Assembly: GCA_028583405.1 (NCBI GenBank)
Contig: CM053260.1
Coordinates: 18,305,401-18,369,400 of the forward strand
Source: Pogonophryne albipinna
Lineage: Eukaryota > Chordata > Actinopteri > Perciformes > Artedidraconidae
DNA length: 64,000 nt
Direction: 5' to 3'
In this document: positions 1 through 32,984 of the stretch, piece by piece
Layout of the letters: every line of letters starts with the position of its first letter
Position numbering within the stretch: the stretch's first letter is position 1
Program-made: the position numbers and the translations under genes
The notes under the pieces: generated by a model
What the model saw: only the letters and a program-made list of their open reading frames with translations
Databases searched by the model: none
What the model was told of the DNA's origin: nothing

Positions 1-268
1 CTCATTATGTCATCACTCGTATCACATTACCCTGTTAGCTATCATATACAGATACTGTTTATTATGTATTTGCTTATTATTATTTTTTATTATTTTAAAA
101 TGTACCTTGTTTATGTCTTGAATGATTTAGAAAGGTTGAAAGTTAGGAAATGAAATCAAGTCATGTAACTTTATTTAAACTTTTGTATATTTTCCCCCCT
201 CGTCTCATTCCCTGCCTCCTTTTCACTATCCTCTTACCCTCTTTCTCTCCCGTCCTGCCCTTCTGTAG
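1..268 (+). other. plxna1: plxna1 intron, 3' end
   Basis: AT-rich sequence is followed by a long pyrimidine tract (about 190-266) leading into the acceptor at 267-268. No other feature is seen. Confidence 0.85.
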
Positions 269-21671
<21,403 letters not shown>

Positions 21672-24600
21672 GGGACCATCCTACACCTCCATCTCCTCCT
21701 CTTCACTCCTCCTCTCCATCTGTGTCTCTCCCTCGCTCCTCTCAACCAGACAACAAACAAAACTCCAACCCCCAACAATACGACAGACGAACTGCAAAAG
21801 GACTGACGCAGAATACTGCAAAATGGGGGGGTTCGGCAGAGATGGGCGGACCTGTGTACGCTTACATGTGTATGTGTGTGTTTGTCTGCAGCCCCATACA
21901 GCGTGTGGGCTCGTGTCTGTGTGAGAGACTGGGACACCAGACGTTTTCACACACGCATACATGGAGAAACATGTCAACTGACAGCATTTGATTATTGTGG
22001 ATATTGGTGTTTGTCGTTTGCTTGATTTTGATTTCTGGAGTTTTGTCGTGATGAAGCGATGGTCAGGAAAGAAACAATGAAAGCCCGGAAAGGAACTCCA
22101 TTTATGGCACCACTCGCAGGATGGACCAATCTGTGATGAGCCAATGGAGAAAGGCTCTCTAGGTCATGTGAATCCAACGTGTCACAGTTTTAAAGGATGT
22201 TAGATTTTTCTCTTTTTCGTTTTTGTATAGATGTAATCAACTGCCCACTCTCTGATCTCTCGCCACTTGTATTACTGCTGAATTTGCACAATTTACAGAA
22301 ACGTTACAAAGGAAGACGATATAGATATTATATATAAATACAGCTACCTTTTTAAAGAAAGAATAGGGAGAAAAACATTTTTGTTGTTTTTTTTCTCATT
22401 TTAAACCAACTAACAGAATAAAAATAAGAACAATAGAACATGATTTGATATTTCAAGTACAAAAGAAAAAACAACATAGACAAAAAAAACTACGAAAAAG
22501 AAACAAAAAAGTCGTACTGTGCCATGTTTTCTTTGAATGTTGTTTAGTGCAAAGACATTTTGTTGGATGGAATATGCTACCGTATGATTTTAAATATGAA
22601 CATGCCTAGTGACTGAAATGAATTGTTTGAGTAATGACACTTCAAAAGATCCTTGTTGAAAATGACGTGAAAGGACACAGAGATGTCAGTCTTCTCGAGT
22701 TAGGACAGTTCACGGCGGCGATAACATGAAGATGCTGTTGTTTTGAATTCTATAGTGCAATCGTTTGGTTTCAGAAAAACAAAAATATAATCACAGGATT
22801 GTTGCTTTATCATGGCCACGTTAGTATCCAGCACCACAGCTGGTTCTCTAAGAGGGAAGAAGTGACAGTAGAGTGGATCGTGTTTTAGTAACTGAATAAT
22901 GAAGTAGCTACATTGCACTACCTGATATATTTCCATTTTCCCCAATACCACACAGCCACCATATCTAACCATGAGGATTCAACAGGACCCCAGTTTGTGT
23001 AACCCACCCATCAAGGGTCATGCATTATCCAATAGTCCTGTAAGAGAAAGCTCTCAGACGCTGTTTAGGTCTTTACAGAAGCAACAATGAGGTCAGGTAG
23101 AGCTCAGACCCTCAGTGGTGAAACAAAGTGTGGAGAGCTGTTTTCAGCCACTTTTTTCTCAATGTTAATACCCATAAAGAGGGACATGGAAAATATATAC
23201 TGAGTGTTTCTCTCCACCTCTAACCTATCAATTTGAGACAGGGGTTTTAGCTTTTTTTTTCATAGTGGGGGGTATAGGAAGATACGGAGGTGAGACGCCT
23301 CTGTTCATTAGCTCCACAAAGCTGAGTAATCCTCCCCTTAGCCTGCAGCTCTTGTTTCAGAACTAGCCTTTTGCCATGTGTGGCTTAAGCCCCTTTTTTT
23401 TTATTACTGCTCTCTTAAGAACATTTCTCTGTTTCTCTTTTTTTGAAGTCAGGGTTATTGACTTGGTGGTGAGAAATACTATTCATTTTTTTGTCTGCTT
23501 GCCGAAAAACCAAACTGTGGTCTGTAAAATGTTTTTGTTTTAATTTGTAAATTGTTAACTTTTTCAGAATGAACAGAAGCTGTTTGCCATTTTTTCGTAA
23601 TCAGGTTGTTTTTTTCGTCTTTTTATTTTGAACATGTAAATTGAACATTTTACGGTGTCACAGAAGACAAAATGTTTGCTTTGGTTTGCCTGACATTGAA
23701 GTACTTGACCGAACTCAAGGTTTATTTCCCTGATCTTAAGGATCAAAATGAAATTGTTGCATCAGATGAGCATCTGTGTCTTTGTGATAGAAATGTGACT
23801 TGCTGCTTTAACTCTTGTACCTTGTTTTTCTATCAAACATTAGGGCTGTCATTTTGTGCTGATCATAAATGCTGTCCCTTTCTATTTTTACGCCAGGTCT
23901 TTGAAAAAAATCTCTCATATCCACGAAAAGTGAGCACAGCTCCCAGATTAATGTCAACCGCACCATTTTGTTTACATGTCTTAGATGTGACATTGCTTTC
24001 TACTGCTGCAGCTACATATGAGCCTAATTCAACTGGATACCTGTAGGGACTCAATAGTTCACTCTATACCTACCAAATATATCTTGAGGGACCACTCTGC
24101 CCATTTTAGTTGTTCAGTTGATAATGGTGGCGAGACTCATTACATAATATCTGTTAAAATCATGAATATTGAAGACAGTACTGCAAAACCTCAAACAAAC
24201 ATTTAAAAAACATGTTTTGTTCTTGTTCAGTATACAGCTGAGGTTTTGCTGCAGTCGTACATGTGATGCTCTTACAGTAGATTGCATCACAAGAGCTCTG
24301 TAGTGCTGTAAACAGCAGTGCTTTACCAGTATGAGCACTATGTACAGTAGGGATACATCCACCTGCTACCTGCAAAACAACACAGAGTACAGTCTGTGTC
24401 TGGTTGATGATCCATCAGGCTTTATTTTCAGGACACTTGAACATTCTCAAATCATTCTCAGGTTCATGGTTCATTTGTGTCGTATTTTGGTTGTAATTTG
24501 GTTGATTAAATGAGTGCTGCGGGAGTTGGCTTATCGTTTGCATGGCTACTTGCCTTTTTAAACAAAGTGTGAGAGAAACTTACCAGTCACCATTCTTTAT

Positions 24601-25235
24601 CCTTCGTTTTGCACAGTTTGGTGTGATAATTGGCTCGTATTTAGTGTTGTGGAGGTGGTATACAGCATGTCAGTTTTAGAGTGTCAGGAGGAGGCATCAG
24701 GTGACTTAAAACGTGTACAACATGACGACTGCAGTTTGACAGAGTTACTGGGTATTATGCTGTTTTTCTGTCAAAATGAACAAATGACTTCAGTATGAGC
24801 CAGCACATACTCATGTATCTCATGTTTAATTCTCAGCTCTAAAGACATGCTTGGTCATACTTTTGCCTTCCCACAAAAAAAAAACATAGTTGAATCAAAT
24901 GCAAGTCCTGGCACCATTCTGTTTTCAGTTTTATTGTCAGGCTTTCTTCCGATACTGGAGAGTTTTTCTTTCTTTTTTTATTAATGAAAGTTACATAAAA
25001 TTCAAGGAAACACAAGGCAAATGAATTTCAGGCAAAGGAATTTTAATACTACAATAACTCTGATACATTGTTAGAGTTTCTGACTTGAAGCGACTGTCAC
25101 AAGTTTGCAGGTTAACATTCATTGTGTAAATATTCTGTTATTTCCTATTTTGCAGATTTACTACTTGTAAATAAACACGCATCAAGGAGAGATTAAACAT
25201 TTTTTGCTAAATAAAATGTGGCTTGGGATTTCTAT
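21672..25235 (+). other. plxna1: Probable plxna1 3' UTR
   Basis: This is about 3.5 kb of non-coding sequence after the TGA, without a credible reading frame. It has a C/T-rich start and several A-rich and T-rich runs. Candidate poly(A) signals are AATAAA near 22433, at 25170-25175 and at 25210-25215. The last pair would give a UTR of about 3.5 kb, similar to the long 3' UTR known for mammalian PLXNA1. The end point is inferred. Confidence 0.6.
25170..25215 (+). terminator. Candidate poly(A) signals (two AATAAA)
   Basis: AATAAA occurs at 25170-25175 and again at 25210-25215. T-rich and GT-containing sequence lies downstream. These are the best-placed distal cleavage signals for plxna1. An earlier AATAAA near 22433 could give a short isoform. 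Confidence 0.5.
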
Positions 25236-27133
25236 TTAATGTCATATGCAGTTTTTATAGATGGAAGGAGAAAGTGGTAAGTGTACATTTGTTATATGTC
25301 CCAATGATAGCATGGATATGTTGTACTGCAGCAGGGGTTCATGACGCCACACCACACAACTTCTTGCTATGTTCCAGACTGCTGTGAATCCATTATGTGT
25401 TAATGTTGTCTACCTGCAATGTCCTTTCCACTCATTTTCATAGATTGTCCAATCACCTGTTCAAGGACAGTGTAGCTATGTACTGTAAGAGGTGGTGTGT
25501 GTGTTTTTAATTTATACCTTCTTTAGATTATAATTGACTAACAACACAAAGACCAGGTCACACCAGAAACGTGGCCCAGCAAGTATTAATCCACATGTCT
25601 TAAAAAAAGATGTTATTAAAGCTTGTTGATGTAAAGGCTACTCCGAAACCTCTTGAGCCCTCAGACTCATGTCCAACATCTTGAAGCCAGGAACATACAG
25701 GTAGGTAGTACCTAGTACCTAGTAGGCATCTAGTACCTAGTAGGCATCTTTAAACGCCTTACACCTCGGACACTACACTAGTCCCAAAAGTTCTTTAATC
25801 TTCTTTCTAAATACCCTGTTTACTCACCCCTCATTAAAAAAAATTATAATTTAAAAAGGTTATCGAACATGAATATATGTTTGTCACAGAGCAAAATGTT
25901 CCCATAACAACAGGTAACAGGGATTGATTCAATTACCAAGAATAAAGAAAGTTGCAATTTCTTTACGCAAAGTTCTCAAATGGCTTCCTGTGAATCACAC
26001 TTAAAACATTTTGAAAAGCTTCTAACCCAGAGAAACTCTCATTGTATCTGTACTAGTACTGAAATGTTGCTATCGATGCTCAGCCTGCATTAGCCTCTTA
26101 ATGGGCTGTGTCATTTAGTATGAAAGAATACGATTCAAAAATGTGCACAGTCAAGAGAAACCTTCCTGTCAGCCTGCAGCATGATAGCTTCCCTCCTCGG
26201 TCTCCCCGCCTTTCATAACATGACCAGCATCATTAATCATTCTTATGGGAATGAGTGGCTGGTGGAGGTTTGTTCTCTGGAGGTGTTAATTTTAACACAT
26301 TTACCCCCTAACCATACATCATGCTCGCACTGCCCTCAGCTTACATGGGCACTTAGATGGAAGAATGGCTCTGAGTGTATAATATAGTAGAGCGTCAGCT
26401 GGCTCAGATGGGCTAGGCCAGTGATTTTCATGGCAGGTATTGTTGCTGAACAAGAAAGCAAGGACCAACAGAAAGAGAGAGAGAAAGAAACCCAGACGAA
26501 AGCACATTGGAGTGAACCAGAACCACCTATTTTCAAGGCCTGCCTTAAAACATCAGCTCTCCCCCCTCAGCAGATTCAATGAGCCCAGATAGACAGAAAA
26601 TGTTATCGTTCGCACCATGTGTAACCAGCCGGGCTAATTCAATTAAAATTCCATCCAAGGAGGAACGCTGAAATTGCGTAATGGTCGTGGGAGCACTGAA
26701 TCTCGTAATGATCCTGTCAAGAGGCAAATGATCTTGCAGTGCGAACATTATGATAAATTCCTTGCAAAGCACAAGTTGCCCTTTTTTTCCTCCCCCACCC
26801 CCTCCTCTCTCAACATTTTAATAAAGGTAAGGTTAGGATTACTTGGTCTTACATTACAATTGTTCACATTCCATATGCACATTGAGAAGGTGTTTAGACA
26901 AAGTAACATGATACCTTCAAAACACAACCACACCCCAGATATAGGCCATTCAAATCCACTTCAAACTGACCCTTGGTGATCCTCATGGCCGACACAGAGA
27001 CTTATATATAATTTGCACCTAAGAAGCTCAGACTGCTAACATTTCATTTTCAGCTGAAAGTTAGTTTCTTGCAGAGCAGTCACGATACAAAGGGACCACT
27101 ACATGTGGAAAAGGAATTATTACAGCAACCATT
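25236..27133. other. Intergenic, no gene seen
   Basis: An exact 18-bp tandem duplication lies at 25713-25748 (unit starts TAGTACCTAG). Positions 25930-26980 are repeat-free with several ATTA motifs and no open frame of note. They could be conserved non-coding sequence, but this cannot be shown from one genome. Confidence 0.6.
25713..25748. repeat. 18-bp tandem duplication
   Basis: The unit TAGTACCTAGTAGGCATC is present twice, exactly and directly adjacent. A partial unit precedes it. Confidence 0.9.
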
Positions 27134-27378
27134 AACTATAGGTTGCTTACGTAACCCCAGTTCTCAGAGTAACATGAAGTGAGATGTCTCACTATGGGAT
27201 GCGCCTCAACGCGTATGCAAACAGAAGCATCAATCTCATTACGCCAATCCTGATTGGCCGGTGATCTTGACGTCAACGTCAGGGAATCCACCCACCCTTT
27301 AAGTAGCTTGCGCTACGACGCAGCGTCATTCAAAATAAGCACCTCTTCTCGCTTCGCCTTAGCAAGAAGGGCCGTCTG
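27134..27378 (-). repeat. DIRS copy 1 right terminal inverted repeat
   Basis: The inner part (from about 27185 to 27355) is a reverse complement of the left repeat at 32985-33150. The outer 55 bp, with CTATAGGTTGCTTACGTAAC at the tip, are unique to this end and are matched only by the ICR. It contains a CCAAT/ATTGG pair (27244-27257) and TGACGTCA (27268-27275). Confidence 0.9.
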
Positions 27379-27475
27379 GTGAGACATCTCACTTCATGTT
27401 ACTCTGAGAACTGGGGTTACGTAAGTAACCTATAGTTCTCATTCATAACACTCCGTTCGATGTCTCACTATGGGA
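27379..27475 (-). repeat. DIRS copy 1 internal complementary region (ICR)
   Basis: This 97-bp segment consists of the reverse complement of the right tip (27379-27434) joined at GTT (27435-27437) to the reverse complement of the left tip (to 27475). In DIRS elements this arrangement is thought to template joining of the ends into a circle. The joined sequence here reads CCTATAGTTCTCATTC across the junction. Confidence 0.88.
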
Positions 27476-27535
27476 TATTGAAACTCCCGTATTGCTAGAC
27501 ATGCTTATCTCGAAAATCACCAAAACAACCAGAAC

Positions 27536-28577
27536 TTAACAGGTAGAACTCTGTCTCAACACGGGACCCAGCACTGCGCGGGCCACACTTGGAGCAGAGA
27601 CATCTAGCCTGTAAAAGCGGACAAAAGTGAGCGGCGAGGACCAGCTCGCTGCTGCACAAATGTCTTGGATGGAAACACCCTTGAACAAAGCCCAGGATGT
27701 AGCCAGTCCACGAGTAGAATGAGCATGCAGGCCCGTTGGTGCCTGCAAACCCTGACTCGTATAAGCCAGAGCAATCGCTTCCACAATCCAGTGGGAGAGC
27801 CGTTGCCTGGTAACGGGCTTGCCCTTCTGAGGGTTAGCCCAGGATATAAAGAGTTGGTCATTGCATCGAAACTCTTTTGACCTGTCCATATAGATGCGTA
27901 AAGCACGAACTGGACACAGCAAATTCGGCCGCTGTTCCTCAGAGGAACACAGCGGCGGAGGAAATGCCACAATGTCAATGGGGGTACATGAGCCAACCAC
28001 CTTAGGTACAAAGGCAGGGTTGGGCTTCAGCAACACTCTCGTTTACCACGGGGCAAACTGAGTGCATGAAGGATGTACAGAGAGCGCATGAATGTCACTG
28101 ACTCGCTTGGCAGATGCCAAAGCCAGTAACCAGGTGTTTCATGTCAGCTTCTTCCAGAGGTTCAAATGGAGGTCGAGTGAGCCCATCTAAAACCACTGCC
28201 AAGTCCCATAAGGGCACCAGTGACCTGGAAACAGGGAGGAGCCTGCGAGTCCCTTTCATAAAACGGCAGACCAAAGGATGTTGGCTAGCCGTCTTTCCCT
28301 CAAAGCCCACATGGCATGCAGCAATAGCAGCCAGCTACACTTTGATCGTAGAGAAAGCTCTGTGTTTATCAATTAAGTCCTGTAGAAATGATAAAATCAC
28401 CCCGACAGGACATTGAAAAGAGATGTGTCCTTTTTGAAGGCACCACTCCTCAAACACCCTCCACTTACAGTGATAGAGAGACCTGGTGGAGGAAGCTCTT
28501 GCACTCTGAATAGTGTTTATCACCTTCTGAGGGAGCCCCACTGTATTCAGATTGTACCACTCACGGGCCAGGCCCAT
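27536..28577 (-). pseudogene. DIRS copy 1 tyrosine recombinase (broken)
   Basis: Tyrosine recombinases integrate the circular DIRS cDNA. The N-terminal core-binding part (28335-28577) includes STRSLYHCKWRVFEEWC and FQCPVGVILSFLQDLIDK. A middle segment lies at 28095-28310. The catalytic part (27536-28036, 166 residues from its first Met) shows CPVRALRIYMDRS (first Arg), HAHSTRGLATSW (H-x-x-R) and FVRFYRLDV (nucleophile Tyr). Breaks include an in-frame TAG between the N-terminal and middle parts (28332-28334), plus a frame change and a stop between the middle and catalytic parts (28036-28100). The signature residues are all present, so the damage is in the reading frame and not in the active site. 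Confidence 0.9.
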
Positions 28578-28886
28578 AGTGCCAAGCGCTCTGGGTGTGT
28601 GTGAAAGATCGTGAGACAGTATGTCCCTGCGTAGTGGGAGCTGCCACGGCTACCCGCACAGCAGCTGATATATCTCCGCCAGCCAGTACATTGCAGGCCA
28701 GTGCGGAGCTATCAGGATAAGTGTGTGGCGTTGTTCTCTCACTCTGGCCAGAGTTGGGGGTATCAGAGCCAGGGGTGGGAACGCGTACAGAAGGACCGGA
28801 GGCCAAGCGTGCGCGAGCGCGTCCACGCCTAACGGTGCGTTTAAATCGCGCATTGAAAAGAACCGCTGACATTGAGCATTTTTTTT
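28563..28886 (-). pseudogene. DIRS copy 1 methyltransferase-like segment
   Basis: This lies downstream of RNase H in the same frame, after a stop at an A-run (plus-strand T-run at about 28879-28888). It contains NAPLGVDALAHAWP, LYAFPPLALIPPTLARV and LILIAPHWPAMYWL. This arrangement matches the DAM-like methyltransferase-related domain described after RT/RNase H in DIRS elements. The FPP replaces a canonical catalytic motif, so enzymatic activity is doubtful. It also resembles the segment joining polymerase and recombinase in other DIRS copies. Confidence 0.65.
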
Positions 28887-29435
28887 TTATGCGAACAGAT
28901 CTACCGCGGCTCGGCCGTAACGCACCCACAGCTGACTCACAATTATTGGATGTAGAGTCCAGTCTGCATATAGTGGTGCACCTCTGGACAGCAGATCTGC
29001 CCCGAGGTTCATCACTCCTCCTGGTACGTGCGTCGCTCTCAGAGAGAGGAGACGTCCGCAGCTCCATAAGATCAGTTTGCGTGCCAGCATGTGTAACTGG
29101 AGAGAACGCAAACCCCCTTGGCGGTTTATATACGATATTGTGGTCGTGTTGTCTGTCCTCACGAGGACATGATGTCCTCTGAGAAAAGGCAGAAAGCGTT
29201 TCAGGGTGAGGAACACTGCTAAAAGCTCCAGATAATGTATGTGTGACCGTTGGAGGTCTCTGCTCCAGAGACCCCTCACAGGTCGACCTTCGTATATACC
29301 CTCCCAGCCCGTCAGACATGCGTCTGTGGTGACCACCTTCCGCGATAGGACAGCACCCATAGGCACGCCCCGTACTAGAAAAGTTGGGTGTAGCCAGTGG
29401 CGCAGTGCCATTACGCATTTCATAGTGACCATCAC
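28887..29435 (-). pseudogene. DIRS copy 1 RNase H
   Basis: RNase H removes template RNA during reverse transcription. Visible acidic motifs are TDACLTGWEGIYEG (Asp), HIHYLELLAVFLTL (Glu), LVRTDNTTTISYINRQGG (Asp) and VMNLGADLLSRG (Asp). The segment is open for 182 codons. It is separated from the RT C-terminus by an in-frame TGA within a GAGT repeat (29436-29450), and it ends at a stop in an A-run. Confidence 0.88.
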
Positions 29436-29438
29436 TCA

Positions 29439-29692
29439 CTCACTCAACTCCCTCATGTGTAAGCGTCCCAGTCGTACCACCAGAATGGCTGACGCCATGA
29501 GCCCCAGCAACCGCAGACATGACCTGAAGAGAACATATTTGCGTGGCTGGAAATGAGCGAGGCAAGCCCTGAAGGCTTTCACTCTCTCTGCTGACAAGCG
29601 GGCTGTAAAGGGCACCAAATTCAGGCGTAGGCCCAGGAAGAGTACAGTCTGGGCTGGGGACAACATGCTCTTTTCTGTGTTTATTACGAACC
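29439..29692 (-). pseudogene. DIRS copy 1 RT C-terminal part (shifted frame)
   Basis: This continues RT homology in a different frame from the RT core. It includes GFVINTEKSMLSPAQTVLFL and LSAERVKAFRACLAHF, typical of the DIRS RT-RNase H connection. The frame changes near 29693 and a TGA ends the segment at 29436-29438. Confidence 0.8.
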
Positions 29693-30631
29693 CAGGTCGA
29701 GCAGGTGTTTTACGAGGACATTCGTCTGCGTAATAGCCTCTTGCTCCGACTGTGCGAGAAGGAGCCAATCGTCCAGATAAGTTGCCAGGCGAATACCCTG
29801 TTGTCTTAACGGGGCTATCGCGGCTTCCGTACACCGTACAAACACTCGCGGGCTGAGAGACAGACCGAAGGGAAGTACTCTGTACTCGTAACAGACACCC
29901 TGAAAGGCGAACCTCAGATATTTTCTGTGTGGGTAATATACTGGGATGTGGAAATACGCATCTTTCAGGTCGACTGATGTGAACCAGTCGTTTTGGCGCA
30001 CGAGACGCACCAGAGATGTGTGACTGAGCATTCTGAATTTGTATCTTTTGAGATATTTGTTCAGAGCTCTCAAATCTAGTATAGGCCGAATTCCGTTCCC
30101 TCCCCGTTTGGGAACGAGGAAATACTTGGAATAAAAGCCGCTCTGACTCTGTTCGGCGGGTATTATCGATATAGCCTTCTTTTCTAGTAGCGAGAAAATC
30201 TCTTGCTCTAGAATATGGGCCGACTCTCCCCGGGCCTGTGAATACAGAATGCCCGAGAAGTGAGGGGGGGTGACAGCGAATTGGAGCCTGTAGCCCCGTG
30301 TTACTGTCTTGAAAACCCAAGCAGAATCCGTGAGCATCCTCCACTTTTCGCTTCTCAAAGCGAGCGGAGATGTCACAGCTCTGTCGTCTGCCCTCAGTGT
30401 CTCTATTTGTTGTGTTATGGGGCCCTCTAGTGTCTGAACACGGTGGTACCCCAGGTTGACAACCCCGGCCGACACTGCGCATGCGCGTGGCGGTGGTGCC
30501 TTCACAATCCCGTCTATTGTCCGCCTTTTGAGAGAGGCCGTAGCCGCTCTCAAAAGAGGGGCAGACGACAGACTGTTTATTGTTTTTATTGTTTTTCTTT
30601 TCATTTTTATTGACTGCACCCTTGGCTTCAA
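29684..30631 (-). pseudogene. DIRS copy 1 reverse transcriptase core
   Basis: This is a 315-codon open segment. The RT begins around VFKTVTRGYRLQFAV and runs through SGFYSKYFLVPKRGGNGIRP, SVDLKDAYFHIPVYYP (motif A, catalytic Asp) and LPFGLSLSPRVF (motif B) to TYLDDWLLLAQSE (motif C, paired Asp). All three polymerase aspartates are present. The frame is lost near 29690. The first roughly 90 codons are poorly conserved and the true start is uncertain. Confidence 0.9.
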
Positions 30632-30910
30632 GCCTGGAAACGACAGTGGAAAATGATTTATTCGGAAACATCAATGATGACATGTGTTTGTGTGACTTAA
30701 ACAGGCAGCGGAACTTGCTGTCTTCGATGTTAAGTCCATTTCCCTGATGGCGCGAACTTGAGGATGACGTTCTGGCATCACTCGAGGCGGCGGGAAGATA
30801 GGGGCATGGTGGCACCCCGAAAACACATGAGCATCTAACACTGGAACGTGCTCTGGAGCTGGGGAACAGGGAACTTCCAGCTCCTTCATCGAGGAGAGGA
30901 GAGGAGGCTG

Positions 30911-32525
30911 TCAGGCCACCCGCTTCTTCTTCCTCGCCTGGTGGCTGAAAACCTGGGTCGGCTGCGCCTGAGCGGCAGCTGCCGGAACCGGAGATTTTCT
31001 TGGCCAGCTCCCCCTTGCCTCGTGCCTGGGCTGGGGACCCGGGACGGGCTGCGGTCTCTGCTGCTTCGGTATCTTGAACCGGGCAGGACGTGAGACAGCT
31101 TGAGTGAAGGCCTGCCGCGGGACCATTGAAGGTGGCGGCTGGACCCTTCGGGGGAGACAGAGCTGGAGAGCCTCGTCTCCCTTCCTTTTTGACTCGCATC
31201 TCAGCTGCATTGAACCTAGAGCGGAGCCAAATATGCCCTCGGGAACAATAGGCATGTCCAGAACATCCTCTTTTTCCCGGTCTGGAAGGTTCGTCAGGTT
31301 CAGCCACCTGGCTCTCTCCTGTACCACCATCATTCCCAGTGCTTTGCCCGTGGCTTAGACTGCACAGCGCTGCACACGGAGGCAAATGTCCGTGATCGCT
31401 GCGATCTCGTCCCACACGGCAGCCTCAGGTTTGCTCGACATGTCTTCGCAGAGCTCCGCCTGGTAGACAGTCAGCAGCGAGGAGACGTTGAGTGCCCTGG
31501 CGGACAAAGCTGCGGCTTTATAGGCCCGTTCGGTCATCGCTGACTGGAACCGGTCTGCATTTGCCGGTAGCATGGGGTTCCTGCTCGGTGTCGAAGCCAG
31601 CCTCGGTTGGAGGTGGGCTGCCACCAGCGGTTCCATGGGCGGCATGCGGAGCAGGCCGAGCCTCTCCATACCGTCACAGTCCAGGGAGGAGGCACCCTGG
31701 ATTGGGGCCTTGTTGCTAAAGGGACACCTCGTCCAGCATCTCCAGAAAGACTGGAAGGAGCTGCCTCTTCGTCCTCACTGCTTGGGGCAAGTTCTTCCCC
31801 TCGTAGTGAGATCTGGAGGTCTCCTTGGCCACTTCAGGCCATGGGATGTCCAGCCTGGACGCAGCGCGTTGACACACGGCCTGCCAGTCCATACTTAGGA
31901 CGGGCGAAGCTGGTGTGCTCTCGCCCGGGGGAGCGGACATCGCTCCCGTCTTTGCAGCCTGAGCCGATGAAACGAAGATGTCATCCTCATCCGAGTCAGA
32001 CAGGAGGAACTCAGAGGTATCCTCTTCGTCCTCCATATAGTCCAACTCCAGGACATCCTCTGCGGGTGGAACCATGGTGAGGTCCCGTTGGGAGCCCCAG
32101 CTTGACACAGCGCGGGGCTCCACTCTCGCGGCTCTTGCCGCCACCGGGTCCCAGCCTGACACGGCGTGGGGCTCCGGTTCAGCGGCTGTCGCTGTTGTTG
32201 AGCCCCAGTCTGACACAGCGCGGGGCTCAATCTCTGCGGCGGACGCCACCATGTCTTGATTGCCGGCCGGCGAATCAGCGGACATGAGAGGGTCCCGTCC
32301 CGACAAGCTAGCTTGGCGTGCTAACCGTCGGCGGAGGCTCTTAATGGTGTAGCGGGTACAATGCCCGCACGAGCCGGGGTTATCGATAGCCTCCCGGGCG
32401 TGTTCCAGCCCGAGGCAGGACGAGCAGACCTGGTGTGAGTCTGTGCCTGAGATCTTAAACCCGCAGCCGCATAGCCGAGCCTCCGAGTCCCTGACTCCTC
32501 TGGTGTGAGGCAGAGAAGGGTCCAT
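30911..32525 (-). pseudogene. DIRS copy 1 gag (broken)
   Basis: The first frame (31716-32525, 269 codons) starts with MDPSLPHTRGVRDSEARL. It carries a cysteine cluster (C-x-C near residue 19, then C-x2-C and C-x2-C), followed by triplicated EPRAVS-W-S-type repeats (about residues 96-150) and an acidic Asp/Glu/Ser tract. Homology-like sequence continues in another frame at 31355-31669 (ERAYKAAALSARALNVSS) and, after an in-frame TAA at 31355-31357, at 30911-31333 with a basic, proline-rich tail ending KKKRVA. It is assigned to gag by position and composition; direct recognition is weaker than for RT. Confidence 0.78.
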
Positions 32526-32865
32526 CTTCGTTCGCCGGGGTGTCGGCGTGGAGTGGACACGCTAGTAACAGGTACGTTACTGAGAAAAAATTCCAACCTT
32601 GCCGTTAGTCCGAAAGGAAAAAAGGCGACGGTGTAGATTTTATTAAGAATATTAACTGGTGTGTTAATTCCTTTTTTTATCTCTGTCTCCTCTGGTGTGA
32701 GAGAGAAAAGAGAACGTCCTCTTTACCGTGGTGTCGGTGTGGAGGGAAGAAAAAACTAGCAACAGGTATGTTACTAGCTTGAAGAAAAAAATCAAACCTT
32801 ACCGTTATTTCGACAGAAAGAAACGGCGAGGCAGATTACAATATTAACTGGTGTGTTAATATTGC
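32526..32865 (-). repeat. DIRS copy 1 duplicated leader
   Basis: Two diverged tandem units of about 190 bp each begin with TTAACACACCAGTTAATATT. Each carries an ACGG-AAGGTT block, a TAGTAACRTACCTGTTRCTAG-like block, CCACRCCGACACC and CTCACACCAGAGGAG. The unit next to gag contains the gag ATG. Confidence 0.8.
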
Positions 32866-32984
32866 TCAGTCTTCTTGCAAAGCAAAAAAGTAACTGGCAA
32901 GCGCCCGTCGACCGAATGTTAGCTTTGGGTTCAGTCTGTGGACCGTTAAGCTAGCCCGGTTACTGATAATTTGAGATGTGCTCT

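Noticed and set aside
28561..29439. A 292-codon open frame on the minus strand
   Set aside because: It overlaps the RNase H frame, which carries all the catalytic motifs. This one is arginine- and serine-rich and has none.
29436..31415. A 659-codon open frame on the minus strand
   Set aside because: Most of it is a shadow of gag and RT in another frame, with no family motifs. Only its last part (29439-29692) matches the RT C-terminus and was kept.
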